From: Candidatus Obscuribacterales bacterium
GTDB lineage: Bacteria; Cyanobacteriota; Vampirovibrionia; Obscuribacterales; Obscuribacteraceae
Assembly (NCBI GenBank): GCA_019745415.1
Contig: JAIETF010000057.1
Coordinates: 1-64,000, forward strand
Reading direction: 5' to 3'
Length of the DNA stretch: 64,000 nucleotides
Shown in pieces: positions 55,883 to 64,000 of this stretch. The notes under the pieces are model-generated. The model ran no database searches and was not told the origin of the DNA. It worked only from the letters and a program-made list of their open reading frames with translations. How positions within the stretch are numbered: position 1 is the first letter of the stretch; every line of letters begins with the position of its first letter. Position numbers and translations under genes: made by a program.

Positions 55883-56689
55883 ATGTTCGGAAGGAACGAC
55901 GGACGCAACCCTCCACAACAGGGTAAGTCTACCGGAAAAGAAGTGCGCAAGTTCCTGGACGGTAATCCGGGTAAGCCCGCCCAGGCTCCTTTGCCCAACC
56001 GGGCAGTGGACCGCTCGATGTATTCGAACGGCTTGGCAGCCGGGCAGAATCCTGACTGGTCGGTGGCTGTATCTGAACAGATTCTTGTTTATCACGAGTC
56101 TGAGCCGGTCGAACCGGGCACCGACTGGATGAGTCAGCTCAAGCAAGACTCTTTGCAATTCCTTGCCGACCAGCGCGGCGTGCATTTGCAAGAGGTTTAT
56201 CGCGAATCTATCTATAAGTCGGGCATTGCCATTCTTGTCGATAAGATTTATGGCTTGCTGCAGCGCTATATGTTTGAATTCAACCAGGTTGCCAATGGTA
56301 CCGAGTTGCATGTCTCTGGTTCTATTTCGGGCGACGTGACCGAGGTCACCAAGTACAACCGGTTTAGAGAAGCAGAAGAGACCAAGACCTATTTCCGCGC
56401 TCGTTTCTCAACCCGTCTTTGTTCTCTGGTTGTGCGCGGTTGCGACGATAAAGTGGAATGCTTTTTGGTTCCCACCAGTAAGGTAATGGCATTGAGCCGC
56501 ACCGAGAACGATTATCAGCCGATTGCCACTATTCAAGTGAAGATTACCGAGCAGGGTATGATGTGGCGTATGCAGGACGCTAATCCGCCAATTGAGACGC
56601 TTGACCAGCTTTGTATGTGGTTGTTCTCAGCCATGATTCAAGAAACCAAGAATTACGCTCGTTTGGGTGGCGAAGAGGGCGCCGTCTAA
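55883..56689 (+). CDS. Hypothetical protein, 268 aa
   Basis: Not recognised. The N-terminal ~75 residues are Pro/Gly/Asn rich and probably disordered. From residue ~80 a mostly helical then beta region follows (VYRESIYKSGIAILVDKIYGLLQRYMFEFNQV shown in parts), with the beta-rich end PIATIQVKITEQGMMW and LDQLCMWLFSAM. No signal peptide, membrane helix or metal motif. GGAAG precedes the ATG. It is between the sugar-nucleotide fusion and the WG-repeat protein on the same strand. Confidence 0.6.
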   Translation: MFGRNDGRNPPQQGKSTGKEVRKFLDGNPGKPAQAPLPNRAVDRSMYSNGLAAGQNPDWSVAVSEQILVYHESEPVEPGTDWMSQLKQDSLQFLADQRGVHLQEVYRESIYKSGIAILVDKIYGLLQRYMFEFNQVANGTELHVSGSISGDVTEVTKYNRFREAEETKTYFRARFSTRLCSLVVRGCDDKVECFLVPTSKVMALSRTENDYQPIATIQVKITEQGMMWRMQDANPPIETLDQLCMWLFSAMIQETKNYARLGGEEGAV

Positions 56690-56811
56690 TTATTTTGTTT
56701 AAGCGAAAGAATTTTTCTGCAGCATGATTTAATATTCGAATGCTTTTGTGCTTTGTGTGGAATATATGGCACAGAGCAGTGCTCTCACTTTAGATAGAGG
56801 TTTTTTCGACT

Positions 56812-58410
56812 ATGGGTGCCATCAATCCCGAAATGCTACGGGACCTACTCTCTGAGTTTACTGAGAAAGAAGAAGTAACCAGAGAAGAGATCAATGTAAT
56901 CACGCAGCAAATCGGCGAGCTTGAAAAACGCATAGATCAAAACAAAACAAGACTTGAGTCATTGGTCAAAGACAGAGAGAGAGTTTTGTCCATGCGTGAC
57001 CGCTACTTGAGCGGCAACTGGCCTAAAATAGTAAGAGAGTCGGTCTCGGCTGAACCGGCTTCGCTTAGTGCTGCTACCGAGAAAGCGCAGAGTGAAAAAG
57101 CCCAGCCTGAAAAGGCTGCCAAAGAAAGCGAACCGCAGGTTTCAGCTATAACATCGCCGGTCGAATCCGCACCGCCGATAGTATCGGCGCCTCTTGCCCC
57201 TTCTCTAAGTGCCCCTTCTGTCGTAGAATCAGAGACAGCAGCATCATCATCCCCTGAAGCCCCGGCACCGATCATTTCGCCTGTTTCTGAGAAAAGCCCA
57301 GTTGCTCAGATGGAGAGCGGTCCCGAGATCGATCAGCCAGAGATGGCAAAGAGCGGCACCAGTACAAGTGATAATCCGGTAATCGAGCCGGGCGAATCGG
57401 TTCTGCCGCAAGAGGCACCTTCTGATCTGCCGTCTGATGATCCTATTTTAAGTTCTTTCAGCGGTAATGCCGTCGCCGCTAATACTAATGCCGTAGATAT
57501 TGCTGGTGGCGCCGGTGATACCAGTTCCTTAGCTGCATCAGCCTGGGGGGAGCCTGCCAAACAAGAAGAACCTCAGGTTATTCCTTGGGGCTCGGCCCAA
57601 AGTGCTTCCTCCACCGACCCAATTGGGGCTCCTTTCCAGTCGGCGGGAGCGCCTAGTTCTTCTGTAGCTCCGGCTGTTTCTCCCGCTGCTTCTGCCGCCG
57701 ACGCTTGGGGCAGTCCTGCCGCTGCTTGGGGCGAACCGAGCACTCCCGTAAGTGCTTGGGGCGAGCCCGCTTCTTCTCGTCCAGCGCCAGAACCGGCAAG
57801 ACCACCAGTTGAAAGCACTGCCGCCTGGGGACAAGGCGTTTGGGGCGAACCCTCTGGCGGATCAAATCAGGCTCCAGCTGCTCCAGCCACTCCGGCTCCT
57901 CAGCCGCAGTCCAATACTATGGGTGCCTGGGGTGAACCGTCCCAGGCACCCGCCGCTGCACCTTCTCCGTGGGCAGCGCCTGCGCCAGCTTCTGAGGCTG
58001 CATCTGCCTGGGGCGTAGCCAGCGCGCCTGCCCCTGACAGCAATGCCGGCCCTGCTCCAACTGCAGCTGCCGGTGGGCCAGACAACACGTGGGGTCAGCC
58101 TAGTGCTCCAGCTGCCTCGGCTTGGGGGGAACCAGCTCCAACTTCATCTGATCCAGCCGGCTCTGCTCAAACTGCATCTGCTTCTGCTGGTTCGCCTGCC
58201 GCTGGTGAAGAGAGTGAGCACCGTTCTTCGCTGGCCAGTGCCGCCGGTGGGGCGCTCATCTCGCCTGTGCGCGGTCGTCGAAAGAAAGAAGGACCAGCTT
58301 TCGACTGGGGGCAGAGCGAGGGCGGAGCTGAACAAGCGCAGGCCTCTGGCGATGAAGACGAAAATGTCAAAAAATTAGGGGATACACTGCGCGGTCTCTT
58401 CAACAAGTAA
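56812..58410 (+). CDS. WG-repeat low-complexity protein with N-terminal coiled coil
   Basis: 532 residues. The first ~80 residues form a coiled coil (LSEFTEKEEVTREEIN..LEKRIDQNKTRLESL). The rest is Ala/Pro/Ser/Gln rich and probably disordered. From ~residue 240 a motif of the type A-W-G-E-P recurs about a dozen times (AWGEP, AWGSP, VWGEP, TWGQP, DWGQS). It ends in RGRRKKEGP..DENVKKLGDTLRGLFNK, where the last helix may be a docking tail. Regularly spaced Trp in an otherwise disordered chain suggests a multivalent binding scaffold. No signal peptide. Function unknown. No close upstream partner stands out apart from the 268-residue gene. Confidence 0.65.
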   Translation: MGAINPEMLRDLLSEFTEKEEVTREEINVITQQIGELEKRIDQNKTRLESLVKDRERVLSMRDRYLSGNWPKIVRESVSAEPASLSAATEKAQSEKAQPEKAAKESEPQVSAITSPVESAPPIVSAPLAPSLSAPSVVESETAASSSPEAPAPIISPVSEKSPVAQMESGPEIDQPEMAKSGTSTSDNPVIEPGESVLPQEAPSDLPSDDPILSSFSGNAVAANTNAVDIAGGAGDTSSLAASAWGEPAKQEEPQVIPWGSAQSASSTDPIGAPFQSAGAPSSSVAPAVSPAASAADAWGSPAAAWGEPSTPVSAWGEPASSRPAPEPARPPVESTAAWGQGVWGEPSGGSNQAPAAPATPAPQPQSNTMGAWGEPSQAPAAAPSPWAAPAPASEAASAWGVASAPAPDSNAGPAPTAAAGGPDNTWGQPSAPAASAWGEPAPTSSDPAGSAQTASASAGSPAAGEESEHRSSLASAAGGALISPVRGRRKKEGPAFDWGQSEGGAEQAQASGDEDENVKKLGDTLRGLFNK

Positions 58411-58589
58411 GCTGCCATCAGATAAGATGGCGGTCATATATACATGTACGGGCTTTGTTAAGATATGCTTCGTGCAACTTTGTTGCGCCGGCTTTGGCTT
58501 GTCGATAGCAGAGGCAGCTAGCTCTTAGCGTCTGCGAACCAAACCAAATTGCTTTTCTTTCTTCTCATTCAGATGACGTGGAGACTTGT

Positions 58590-58802
58590 ATGAAACAGAT
58601 TTGTTCAATGATGGCCGGTGTTGTCGTGGAATTACTGGTCAAGCCGGGCGATGCGGTGGAAGACGGTATGGACGTGGCCATACTCGAGTCAATGAAAATG
58701 CAACTGCCCGTCGCTTCCACTGAAACCGGCAAAGTAGAGGAAATCAAGGTGACAAGCGGTGACTTCGTCAACGAAGGCGACCTCTTGATGATCTTGTCAT
58801 AG
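58590..58802 (+). CDS. Biotin/lipoyl-attachment domain protein (biotin carrier)
   Basis: 70 residues from ATG 58590 (GGAGA upstream; a GTG at 58578 is possible). The whole protein is one biotinyl/lipoyl domain, MKQICSMMAGVVVELLVKPG, with the biotinylation motif ESMKMQ (Lys36). Small free-standing biotin carriers serve acyl-CoA carboxylases. It is the first gene of a set with HMG-CoA lyase and enoyl-CoA hydratase, so methylcrotonyl-CoA carboxylation is a reasonable guess, although no carboxylase gene is in the window. Confidence 0.85.
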   Translation: MKQICSMMAGVVVELLVKPGDAVEDGMDVAILESMKMQLPVASTETGKVEEIKVTSGDFVNEGDLLMILS

Positions 58803-58850
58803 AGTTTGTCTTAGAGCTTGTTTTAGCTTTGGGCTCAGGTTTTGAATTAG

Positions 58851-59789
58851 ATGTTTGATAACTTGCCAAATGAAGTGACTGTTTTTGAGGTTGGTCCCCG
58901 TGACGGCCTGCAAAATGAGTCTAAGCACATAGAAACAGCTGATAAGGTTGCTTTAATCGAAGCCGTGGCTCGAGCCGGGCTTAAACAGATTGAAGTCACT
59001 TCTTTTGTATCGCCTAAGTGGATCCCTCAACTGGCCGACGGTGCCCAAGTTGTTTCGGCGCTCACTTTGCCTGCCGATGTTTCTATATCGGCCTTGGTGC
59101 CCAATTTAAAAGGCTATGAAGCGGCTAAGGCAAGTGGCTTGAAGCAGATTAACCTCTTTCTATCTGCCTCGGAAGCTCATAGCAAGAAAAACATCAATAA
59201 ATCTGTCGCCGAGGCGATAAACACCATGAAAGAAGTCGCTGATGCGGCTTTGCAAGACGGTATGCGTTTGCGCTGTTATGTCTCAACTGTTTTTGCCTGC
59301 CCTTACGAAGGACCGGTTTCGATTAGCGCCGTGCTTAAGGTGGTAGAAGGTCTGGTTGCCATAGGCGTGCATGAGATTTCTCTAGGCGACACTATCGGCG
59401 CGGCCAATCCTCTGCAAGTCAAGCAAGTTTTGGATGCTCTCAGGGGTCTCATCTCTTTTGAGAGATTAGCCTTGCATTTCCATGATACCCGCGGCACGGC
59501 TTTGGCAAATGTAGTTGCTGGTATCGAATCTGGTGTGACTATTTTTGACAGCAGTTTGGGCGGACTAGGTGGTTGCCCCTATGCACCAGGGGCTTCCGGT
59601 AATCTCGCCACCGAAGACTTGGTTTATATGTTGCATGGTATGGGAATCAGAACCGGCATCGATTTGTCCTCTTTAGTAGAAGCTGGTGCGCTTGCCCAGA
59701 AACTTTTAGGGAAAGAACTGCCCGGGCGCTATCTGCGCGCCGAGCTCGCCGCCCGTGCCAAGGCCTGTGCAAAAGTGGGCGCAGAATAG
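58851..59789 (+). CDS. Hydroxymethylglutaryl-CoA lyase
   Basis: 312 residues. TIM-barrel of the HMGL-like family: EVTVFEVGPRDGLQNESK (metal and substrate site RDGLQNE), VTSFVSPKWIPQLAD, ISLGDTIGAANP and the catalytic GLGGCPYAPGASGNLATED with Cys. Cleaves HMG-CoA to acetyl-CoA and acetoacetate in leucine breakdown or ketogenesis. Fits beside a methylglutaconyl-CoA hydratase-like enoyl-CoA hydratase. Confidence 0.93.
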   Translation: MFDNLPNEVTVFEVGPRDGLQNESKHIETADKVALIEAVARAGLKQIEVTSFVSPKWIPQLADGAQVVSALTLPADVSISALVPNLKGYEAAKASGLKQINLFLSASEAHSKKNINKSVAEAINTMKEVADAALQDGMRLRCYVSTVFACPYEGPVSISAVLKVVEGLVAIGVHEISLGDTIGAANPLQVKQVLDALRGLISFERLALHFHDTRGTALANVVAGIESGVTIFDSSLGGLGGCPYAPGASGNLATEDLVYMLHGMGIRTGIDLSSLVEAGALAQKLLGKELPGRYLRAELAARAKACAKVGAE

Positions 59790-59811
59790 TTGATCAATGG
59801 GGAGAGAGTAA

Positions 59812-60666
59812 ATGAGTACCACCACCGAAGTTGAGCAAGTGCTTCTTGTTGAAAAAGAAGGTCACCTGGCCTGGCTCAAGCTCAATCGCCCCAAGGTGAT
59901 GAATTGTCTAAACCGTGCGCTCTTGCACGATCTAATCAAGGCTTTAGATGAGCTGGCTCAAGACAAAGAGGTAAGAGTTATATCTATTATAGGCTCCGGG
60001 CTGAAATCGTTCTGCGCCGGTGCCGACTTGGCCGAACGTAAGGGCATGACGCAGGGCGAGACCCTCGACTATATCACCCTCATTCAAAAGGTGATGCGTA
60101 CAATCGAGAAGCAGCCGCAGCCTGTTATTGCCGCCATCAACGGCTCGGCTTGGGGGGGTGGTTTTGAATTAGCTCTGGCTTGCGATCTAAGAGTTATGGT
60201 TGATTCAGCACAACTGCGACTCACCGAAGTTCGTCTCGGCATTATCCCTGGTGCCGGCGGCACGCAGAGACTGCCTAGACTGATTGGTAAATCAAAAGCC
60301 AAAGAGCTTATTCTCACAGCCGGTACTGTTACAGCTCAAGAAGGTCACAGTCTAGGCTTGATTCACAAAGTGGTTTCGGTTGATGCCGGTTATGCTGAGA
60401 CAGCTGATGGTGTAGCCACCGCCGGTGGTGGGTATCACGCACCGCTTATGGCTGTGGTGCGCACCTGGGCTCATGAGATAGCTCAGGCTGCTCCTCTATC
60501 CTTACGGGCCGCCAAGTTTGCCATCGACGAAGGATATGACCGCGATCTAGAATCTGGTTTGGCTCTCGAGACTAAGGCTTATCTTACTCTTCTTAACTCT
60601 AAAGATAGATTGGAAGGGCTGGCTGCTTTTGCCGAGAAGAGACAACCGGTTTATCGCGGTGAGTAA
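59812..60666 (+). CDS. Enoyl-CoA hydratase/isomerase family (methylglutaconyl-CoA hydratase-like)
   Basis: 284 residues. Crotonase fold: LAWLKLNRPKVMNCLNRALL, oxyanion-hole region SFCAGADLAERKGM, WGGGFELALACDLRVM and the Glu-containing GIIPGAGGTQRLPRLIGKSKA. Next to HMG-CoA lyase it probably hydrates 3-methylglutaconyl-CoA (LiuC role), but a general enoyl-CoA hydratase is possible. Confidence 0.9.
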   Translation: MSTTTEVEQVLLVEKEGHLAWLKLNRPKVMNCLNRALLHDLIKALDELAQDKEVRVISIIGSGLKSFCAGADLAERKGMTQGETLDYITLIQKVMRTIEKQPQPVIAAINGSAWGGGFELALACDLRVMVDSAQLRLTEVRLGIIPGAGGTQRLPRLIGKSKAKELILTAGTVTAQEGHSLGLIHKVVSVDAGYAETADGVATAGGGYHAPLMAVVRTWAHEIAQAAPLSLRAAKFAIDEGYDRDLESGLALETKAYLTLLNSKDRLEGLAAFAEKRQPVYRGE

Positions 60667-60672
60667 AGACAA

Positions 60673-61383
60673 ATGAGTCTAGAGCGAGACGAGTCGAATA
60701 TCTTCAGGAGCGATGGGCGCGAGCCCCTTAAGAAGCATCCGCAGATTCTTGATACAGAGAGTCGCGAAGCTCTGCCCCTTGATTTGACAGCCTTGATTCT
60801 TTGTGGTGGACGTTCAAAAAGGATGGGACGCCCCAAAGCCTTTCTACCTTATGGTGGCACCACTATGATTCATCATATTCTCACCAATATCAAAGATCTT
60901 TTCGCTGAGACATTTTTGGTTTCAAACGAGCCCGAATCATATGAAGACTTCGAAGTAGACGTGGTCAAGGATATCCTTCCCTACCGTGGACCCTTGGGCG
61001 GCATACTTTCAGGGCTTTTGATCTCGCAACACAGTCATGCTTTTGTGATTGCCTGTGATATGCCTCTGGTCAGCGCTAGACTCATCCGCGAGCTTTGCGC
61101 CAGAAGGTTTGATCACGACGTCGTAGTGGCTGCCCATGAGGAGGGTTTGGAACCGCTTCTCGGCGTCTATTCCAAGAATTGCATCAAACCTTTGGAAGAG
61201 TCTTTGTTTAACGGTGATCTTTCTTTGAAAGATTTCCTGGCCGGGCTCAATACCTCCACTTATGAGATCAGTGAAGAGAACGAGAGCAATCTTCCCCCCT
61301 ATTTTAATGTCAATACACCCCAAGACTATAGCCGCTTGGTCACAGGCAGTACCCTGCTCGGTCTCAATATCTCATCTGATTGA
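60673..61383 (+). CDS. mobA: MobA-like molybdenum cofactor guanylyltransferase
   Basis: 236 residues with a ~35-residue charged N-terminal extension. The nucleotidyltransferase signature LTALILCGGRSKRMGRPKAFL and the MobA-type DILPYRGPLGGILSGLL and VIACDMPLVS are clear. Attaches GMP to molybdopterin. Close relatives act on other cofactors or on sugars, so substrate is inferred from the short GT-A fold. Starts six bases after the enoyl-CoA hydratase stop. Confidence 0.85.
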   Translation: MSLERDESNIFRSDGREPLKKHPQILDTESREALPLDLTALILCGGRSKRMGRPKAFLPYGGTTMIHHILTNIKDLFAETFLVSNEPESYEDFEVDVVKDILPYRGPLGGILSGLLISQHSHAFVIACDMPLVSARLIRELCARRFDHDVVVAAHEEGLEPLLGVYSKNCIKPLEESLFNGDLSLKDFLAGLNTSTYEISEENESNLPPYFNVNTPQDYSRLVTGSTLLGLNISSD

Positions 61384-61502
61384 TTAAAGCCAATATTAAG
61401 CGATGCCGGAGTAAAGGCTAGAAGGCTCTCGGCACTGGGTATAGCCCTTATTGAACAAGACTATGGCACGGCTGATAAATTGGTCTTGTGGGGAGCTCAG
61501 GC

Positions 61503-62687
61503 TTGAAGAATTTTTTCCGTCACTTCGGGCTGGTTGCCAGAAAGGAGCTACAGCACTCTTTTCGCGACCGAGATGTCTTCATGTATACAGTGCTCATTCC
61601 CTGTCTGGTCTATCCTTTCTTATCTTTTGTCGGCGTTGAATTCACCCTGCTTACCCAAGCCGCTTCTAAAGACAAGCCCTTCAAGGTAGCTTGTTATGGT
61701 CTTAGCCAGGGCAATCTCGGTTATATCAAAAATGCCATCAAGTGCGGCAAAGATAAAACCGAGCTGCTTGAGAGCAATGAAAAGTCGGCTCGTGAAATGT
61801 TGCACAAAAGAGAAGTCGACTTGGTTGTTTCAGAAGAACCAAAGAATGGCAGTCTAGATCTTTATGTCGGTCATAGCTTTGATGCCTTTATGCAGACCGA
61901 GCGGTTCAAAGATATTCTCGATGTTTATCATCGCCGCCAGATCAAAGATAATTTGAATCAAGCCGGCTCACTCAATGCCTATAGATCCAAATTGGTGAAT
62001 TCTCACCCTCTCAAGCAAGAATCTTATTCACTGCATTTTGTCATGCTGCTGGTCAGCATAATGATGATGAGCGTAGGCGTTTGTTATCCGTCTATAGTGG
62101 TTACCACCGAAGAGTTTGAGCGCAAAACCATTGAAAGTACCCAACTGTTGCCCGTGTCAAGATCGGCTCTCATACTAGCTAAATTGGCTTCGGTCGCTCT
62201 CTTTGGTGTCTTTACCGGTGCTGTCAATTTCTTCTCGATAATTGCCGTCTTTGCCCTGCTTGTTTATACCGCCGGTAAACTGCAAACAATCAGTGCCTCT
62301 GAGCTAAATTGTCTACTCACCCCGCTGCAGATCGCCGAAGTGGCAGTCTGTTATTTAGTAATGGGTCTTTTGCTTTCCTCATTGATGATGCTGGTCACTT
62401 CTTTCTGCCGCACGGTAAGGTCGGCTCAAAACTGGGTGTCTATTCCAATGTTGGTGGTTATGTTGGTGCCGTCGCTGGCCTTTCTGCCGTCTATATCTAT
62501 GTCTGGAGCCCATGCCCAGCCATATCTCGCCCTTATACCATTTCTTGGGCTTTCCCTTACTTTAAGGCAGTTTTTTACTTCAGGCGAAGTTTCTGCCATA
62601 CAGATGTTGGCAATCATTGCTTCTCTTGGTTATACAGTTATCATGGCTTCTCTGGCCGGTTTGTTGATGTTTAGGAGTAAAGCATGA
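61503..62687 (+). CDS. ABC-2 type exporter permease 1
   Basis: 394 residues from TTG 61503, eight bases after GGGGAG (GTG 61488 is an alternative start). N-terminal helix (FMYTVLIPCLVYPFLSFVG) then a large extracytoplasmic domain (~45-170), then five more helices, with FERKTIESTQLLPVSRSALILAKL, the ABC-2 signature loop. Resembles NatB/CcmB-style Na+ or drug exporters. Its stop overlaps the ATPase start (ATGA). Confidence 0.85.
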   Translation: MKNFFRHFGLVARKELQHSFRDRDVFMYTVLIPCLVYPFLSFVGVEFTLLTQAASKDKPFKVACYGLSQGNLGYIKNAIKCGKDKTELLESNEKSAREMLHKREVDLVVSEEPKNGSLDLYVGHSFDAFMQTERFKDILDVYHRRQIKDNLNQAGSLNAYRSKLVNSHPLKQESYSLHFVMLLVSIMMMSVGVCYPSIVVTTEEFERKTIESTQLLPVSRSALILAKLASVALFGVFTGAVNFFSIIAVFALLVYTAGKLQTISASELNCLLTPLQIAEVAVCYLVMGLLLSSLMMLVTSFCRTVRSAQNWVSIPMLVVMLVPSLAFLPSISMSGAHAQPYLALIPFLGLSLTLRQFFTSGEVSAIQMLAIIASLGYTVIMASLAGLLMFRSKA

Positions 62688-63430
62688 CTCTCAAGGTACA
62701 AGGCGTGGGTAAGCGCTTTTACGATAGGGGCCGCGGTGAGTTCTACGGCTGCAAAGACATTAGCTTTGCCGTACAACCCGGCGAAGTATTCGGGCTCCTA
62801 GGTCCTAATGGCGCCGGTAAGACCACCACACTGCGGGTGGTGTCTACTATTTATACTCCTACTGAAGGCACGGCTTTTATAAACGAGATTGATGTCAGCA
62901 AAGACCCCCAGGGAGCGCGCCGTCTTCTCGGCTTTCTTTCTTCTACATCGGGGCTTTATGAACGTTTGACTGCAAGAGAAATTTTGCAGTATTTCGGCAG
63001 GCTTTGCGATATGGATGAAGAGCTTTTGAATAAACGCATTACTATGCTGTTTGAGGCCCTCGACTTCAAGCAGTATGCTGATACCCGCGTGTCCAAGTTA
63101 TCGCAGGGCACCAGGCAAAAAGTTTCAATTGCTCGCTCGATTATTCATGACCCTTTACTGATCATATTAGACGAACCTAGCACCGGTCTTGATGTTTTGG
63201 CCGCTTCGGCCATGCACGATTTTGTCAGGCAAGAGCGCCAATTAGGAAAATGTATATTGCTCTCCACCCATACCATGAGTGAAGCTGAGAAGCTTTGCGA
63301 CCGCATAGGCGTTATCAGCGAAGGGCTGCTCCTGGCGGTTGGCACTGTGGACGAGCTTAAGGATTTGACCGGCAAAGATAATCTGGAAGAGGCCTTTGTC
63401 AAACTGGTGAAAAAAGAAGTGAGTCTCTAA
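62684..63430 (+). CDS. ABC transporter ATP-binding protein (NatA-like)
   Basis: 248 residues. Walker A LLGPNGAGKTTTL, signature LSQGTRQKVSIARSI, Walker B LLIILDEPSTGLDV and His-loop LLSTHTMSEAEKLC. It pairs with the permeases before and after it. The order permease-ATPase-permease is a little unusual, and the transported substance cannot be read from the sequence. Confidence 0.95.
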   Translation: MTLKVQGVGKRFYDRGRGEFYGCKDISFAVQPGEVFGLLGPNGAGKTTTLRVVSTIYTPTEGTAFINEIDVSKDPQGARRLLGFLSSTSGLYERLTAREILQYFGRLCDMDEELLNKRITMLFEALDFKQYADTRVSKLSQGTRQKVSIARSIIHDPLLIILDEPSTGLDVLAASAMHDFVRQERQLGKCILLSTHTMSEAEKLCDRIGVISEGLLLAVGTVDELKDLTGKDNLEEAFVKLVKKEVSL

Positions 63431-63434
63431 TCGC

Positions 63435-64000
63435 ATGCTCAGTAAAGAAGCACTAGAGAAAATATTGCTTGTCGCTTCCAAAGAGCTGGTCGACATGTGC
63501 CGCGATCTAAAGGCTCTTATACCAGGCTTGTTGCTTGCTTTCGCCATCGGTCCAATTGTTTCCTGTTTGGCTCCGCAACTAATTGTCGGACAAGTTAAGG
63601 AAGCCGCCCTTAATGTCATTTCAGTGGCTTTCCAGGGGGATGGTGGTGCCCTTTATAGCAAACTTTCAACAAATAAAGGTCTGAAGGTAGTCAGTCTCAA
63701 TTTACCGCCTGGTGACAAAAAGGCGTCTTTGCAGGCTCTTGAGAATGGCGCTGTCGAGGTGATTTTGTCGGCACCAAACGGCTTTGCCCAGAGGCTTTCC
63801 GATTATCTGCAGTCCAATTCTACAAAAGACTATCAATGCCCAAATGTCGAAGTACTCTACACCGGTCGTATTCCAGCCTCTTCATATGCCGGCATGCGTA
63901 TGCTTTCGGTCTTAGGTGCCGCTAGAGAAGAACTTTTGAAAGAAAAGCTGAGCTTGCATAAAGTTGTGGTCATCGCACCTCCGGCGGTGAATGTCAAAGT
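63435..64000 (+). CDS. ABC-2 type exporter permease 2 (partial, cut at right edge)
   Basis: The ATG at 63435, five bases after the ATPase stop, opens a frame with no stop up to base 64000 (188 complete codons read by hand). It starts MLSKEALEKILLVASKELVD and continues LLLAFAIGPIVSCLAP as a membrane helix, followed by an extracytoplasmic region with VSLNLPPGDKKASLQALENG and RIPASSYAGMRMLSVLGAAR. Architecture mirrors permease 1 (one helix, then a large loop). Probably the second half of a heterodimeric permease. Confidence 0.8.
   Translation, partial: MLSKEALEKILLVASKELVDMCRDLKALIPGLLLAFAIGPIVSCLAPQLIVGQVKEAALNVISVAFQGDGGALYSKLSTNKGLKVVSLNLPPGDKKASLQALENGAVEVILSAPNGFAQRLSDYLQSNSTKDYQCPNVEVLYTGRIPASSYAGMRMLSVLGAAREELLKEKLSLHKVVVIAPPAVNVK

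Noticed and set aside
57530-58320. WG repeats as an Argonaute-hook system
   Set aside because: No Argonaute or related gene is in the window. Only the motif resemblance was seen.

Overview
The window looks like a chromosomal segment of a non-photosynthetic relative of cyanobacteria (Melainabacteria/Vampirovibrionia type). This assignment is an inference. It rests on a roughly 850-residue nucleotidyltransferase/phosphomannomutase fusion of cyanobacterial style, a glycosyltransferase 4 next to it, the absence of any photosynthesis gene, and many exported proteins with TPR, WD40 or TadE-like character. Coding density is high, strands alternate often, and several convergent gene pairs end within a few bases of each other. 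No rRNA, insertion sequence, prophage or CRISPR array was seen. One tRNA is present.

Region 1 (1-4400, minus strand) is an apparent four-gene operon behind a promoter at 4377-4405. It encodes a protein with three C-terminal WMxDF motifs, two paralogous vWA-domain proteins with Asp/His-rich tails, and a very His/Cys-rich tandem-repeat protein that runs off the left edge. This is the best candidate for an undescribed system, perhaps a cytoplasmic metal-handling one. Region 2 (4500-13700) holds mostly unassigned proteins: a 667-residue array of ClpA/B N-domain-like repeats without ATPase, a secreted transglutaminase-like protein, an FCP1/NIF-type HAD phosphatase, CorA, and a DUF1643 protein.

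Region 3 (13700-33500) carries housekeeping genes (pyrG, gatC, polA, purA) mixed with transporters, a 3-hydroxyacyl-CoA dehydrogenase, a phasin-like protein, and a PafA-fold phosphatase homologue that appears to have lost almost its whole active site. Region 4 (33600-38600) has holB, two TPR proteins, a DnaJ/CbpA-type co-chaperone and a divergent pair of TadE-like proteins. Region 5 (38600-41400, minus) is the rpmG - tRNA-Trp - secE - nusG - rplK - rplA cluster. It has a near-consensus promoter, and rplJ/rplL do not follow rplA.

Region 6 (41400-51000) holds an oligopeptide ABC importer (oppABC), an exported protein, and a signalling operon: a PAS histidine kinase, two single-domain receivers, and an HPt-REC-REC-GGDEF protein whose first receiver carries Glu at the phosphorylation site. 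Region 7 (51000-64000, plus) runs from gpsA through sugar-nucleotide/glycosyltransferase genes and a WG-repeat protein to a probable leucine/acyl-CoA catabolic set (biotin carrier, HMG-CoA lyase, enoyl-CoA hydratase). It ends with MobA-like and ABC-2 exporter genes, the last cut by the right edge.
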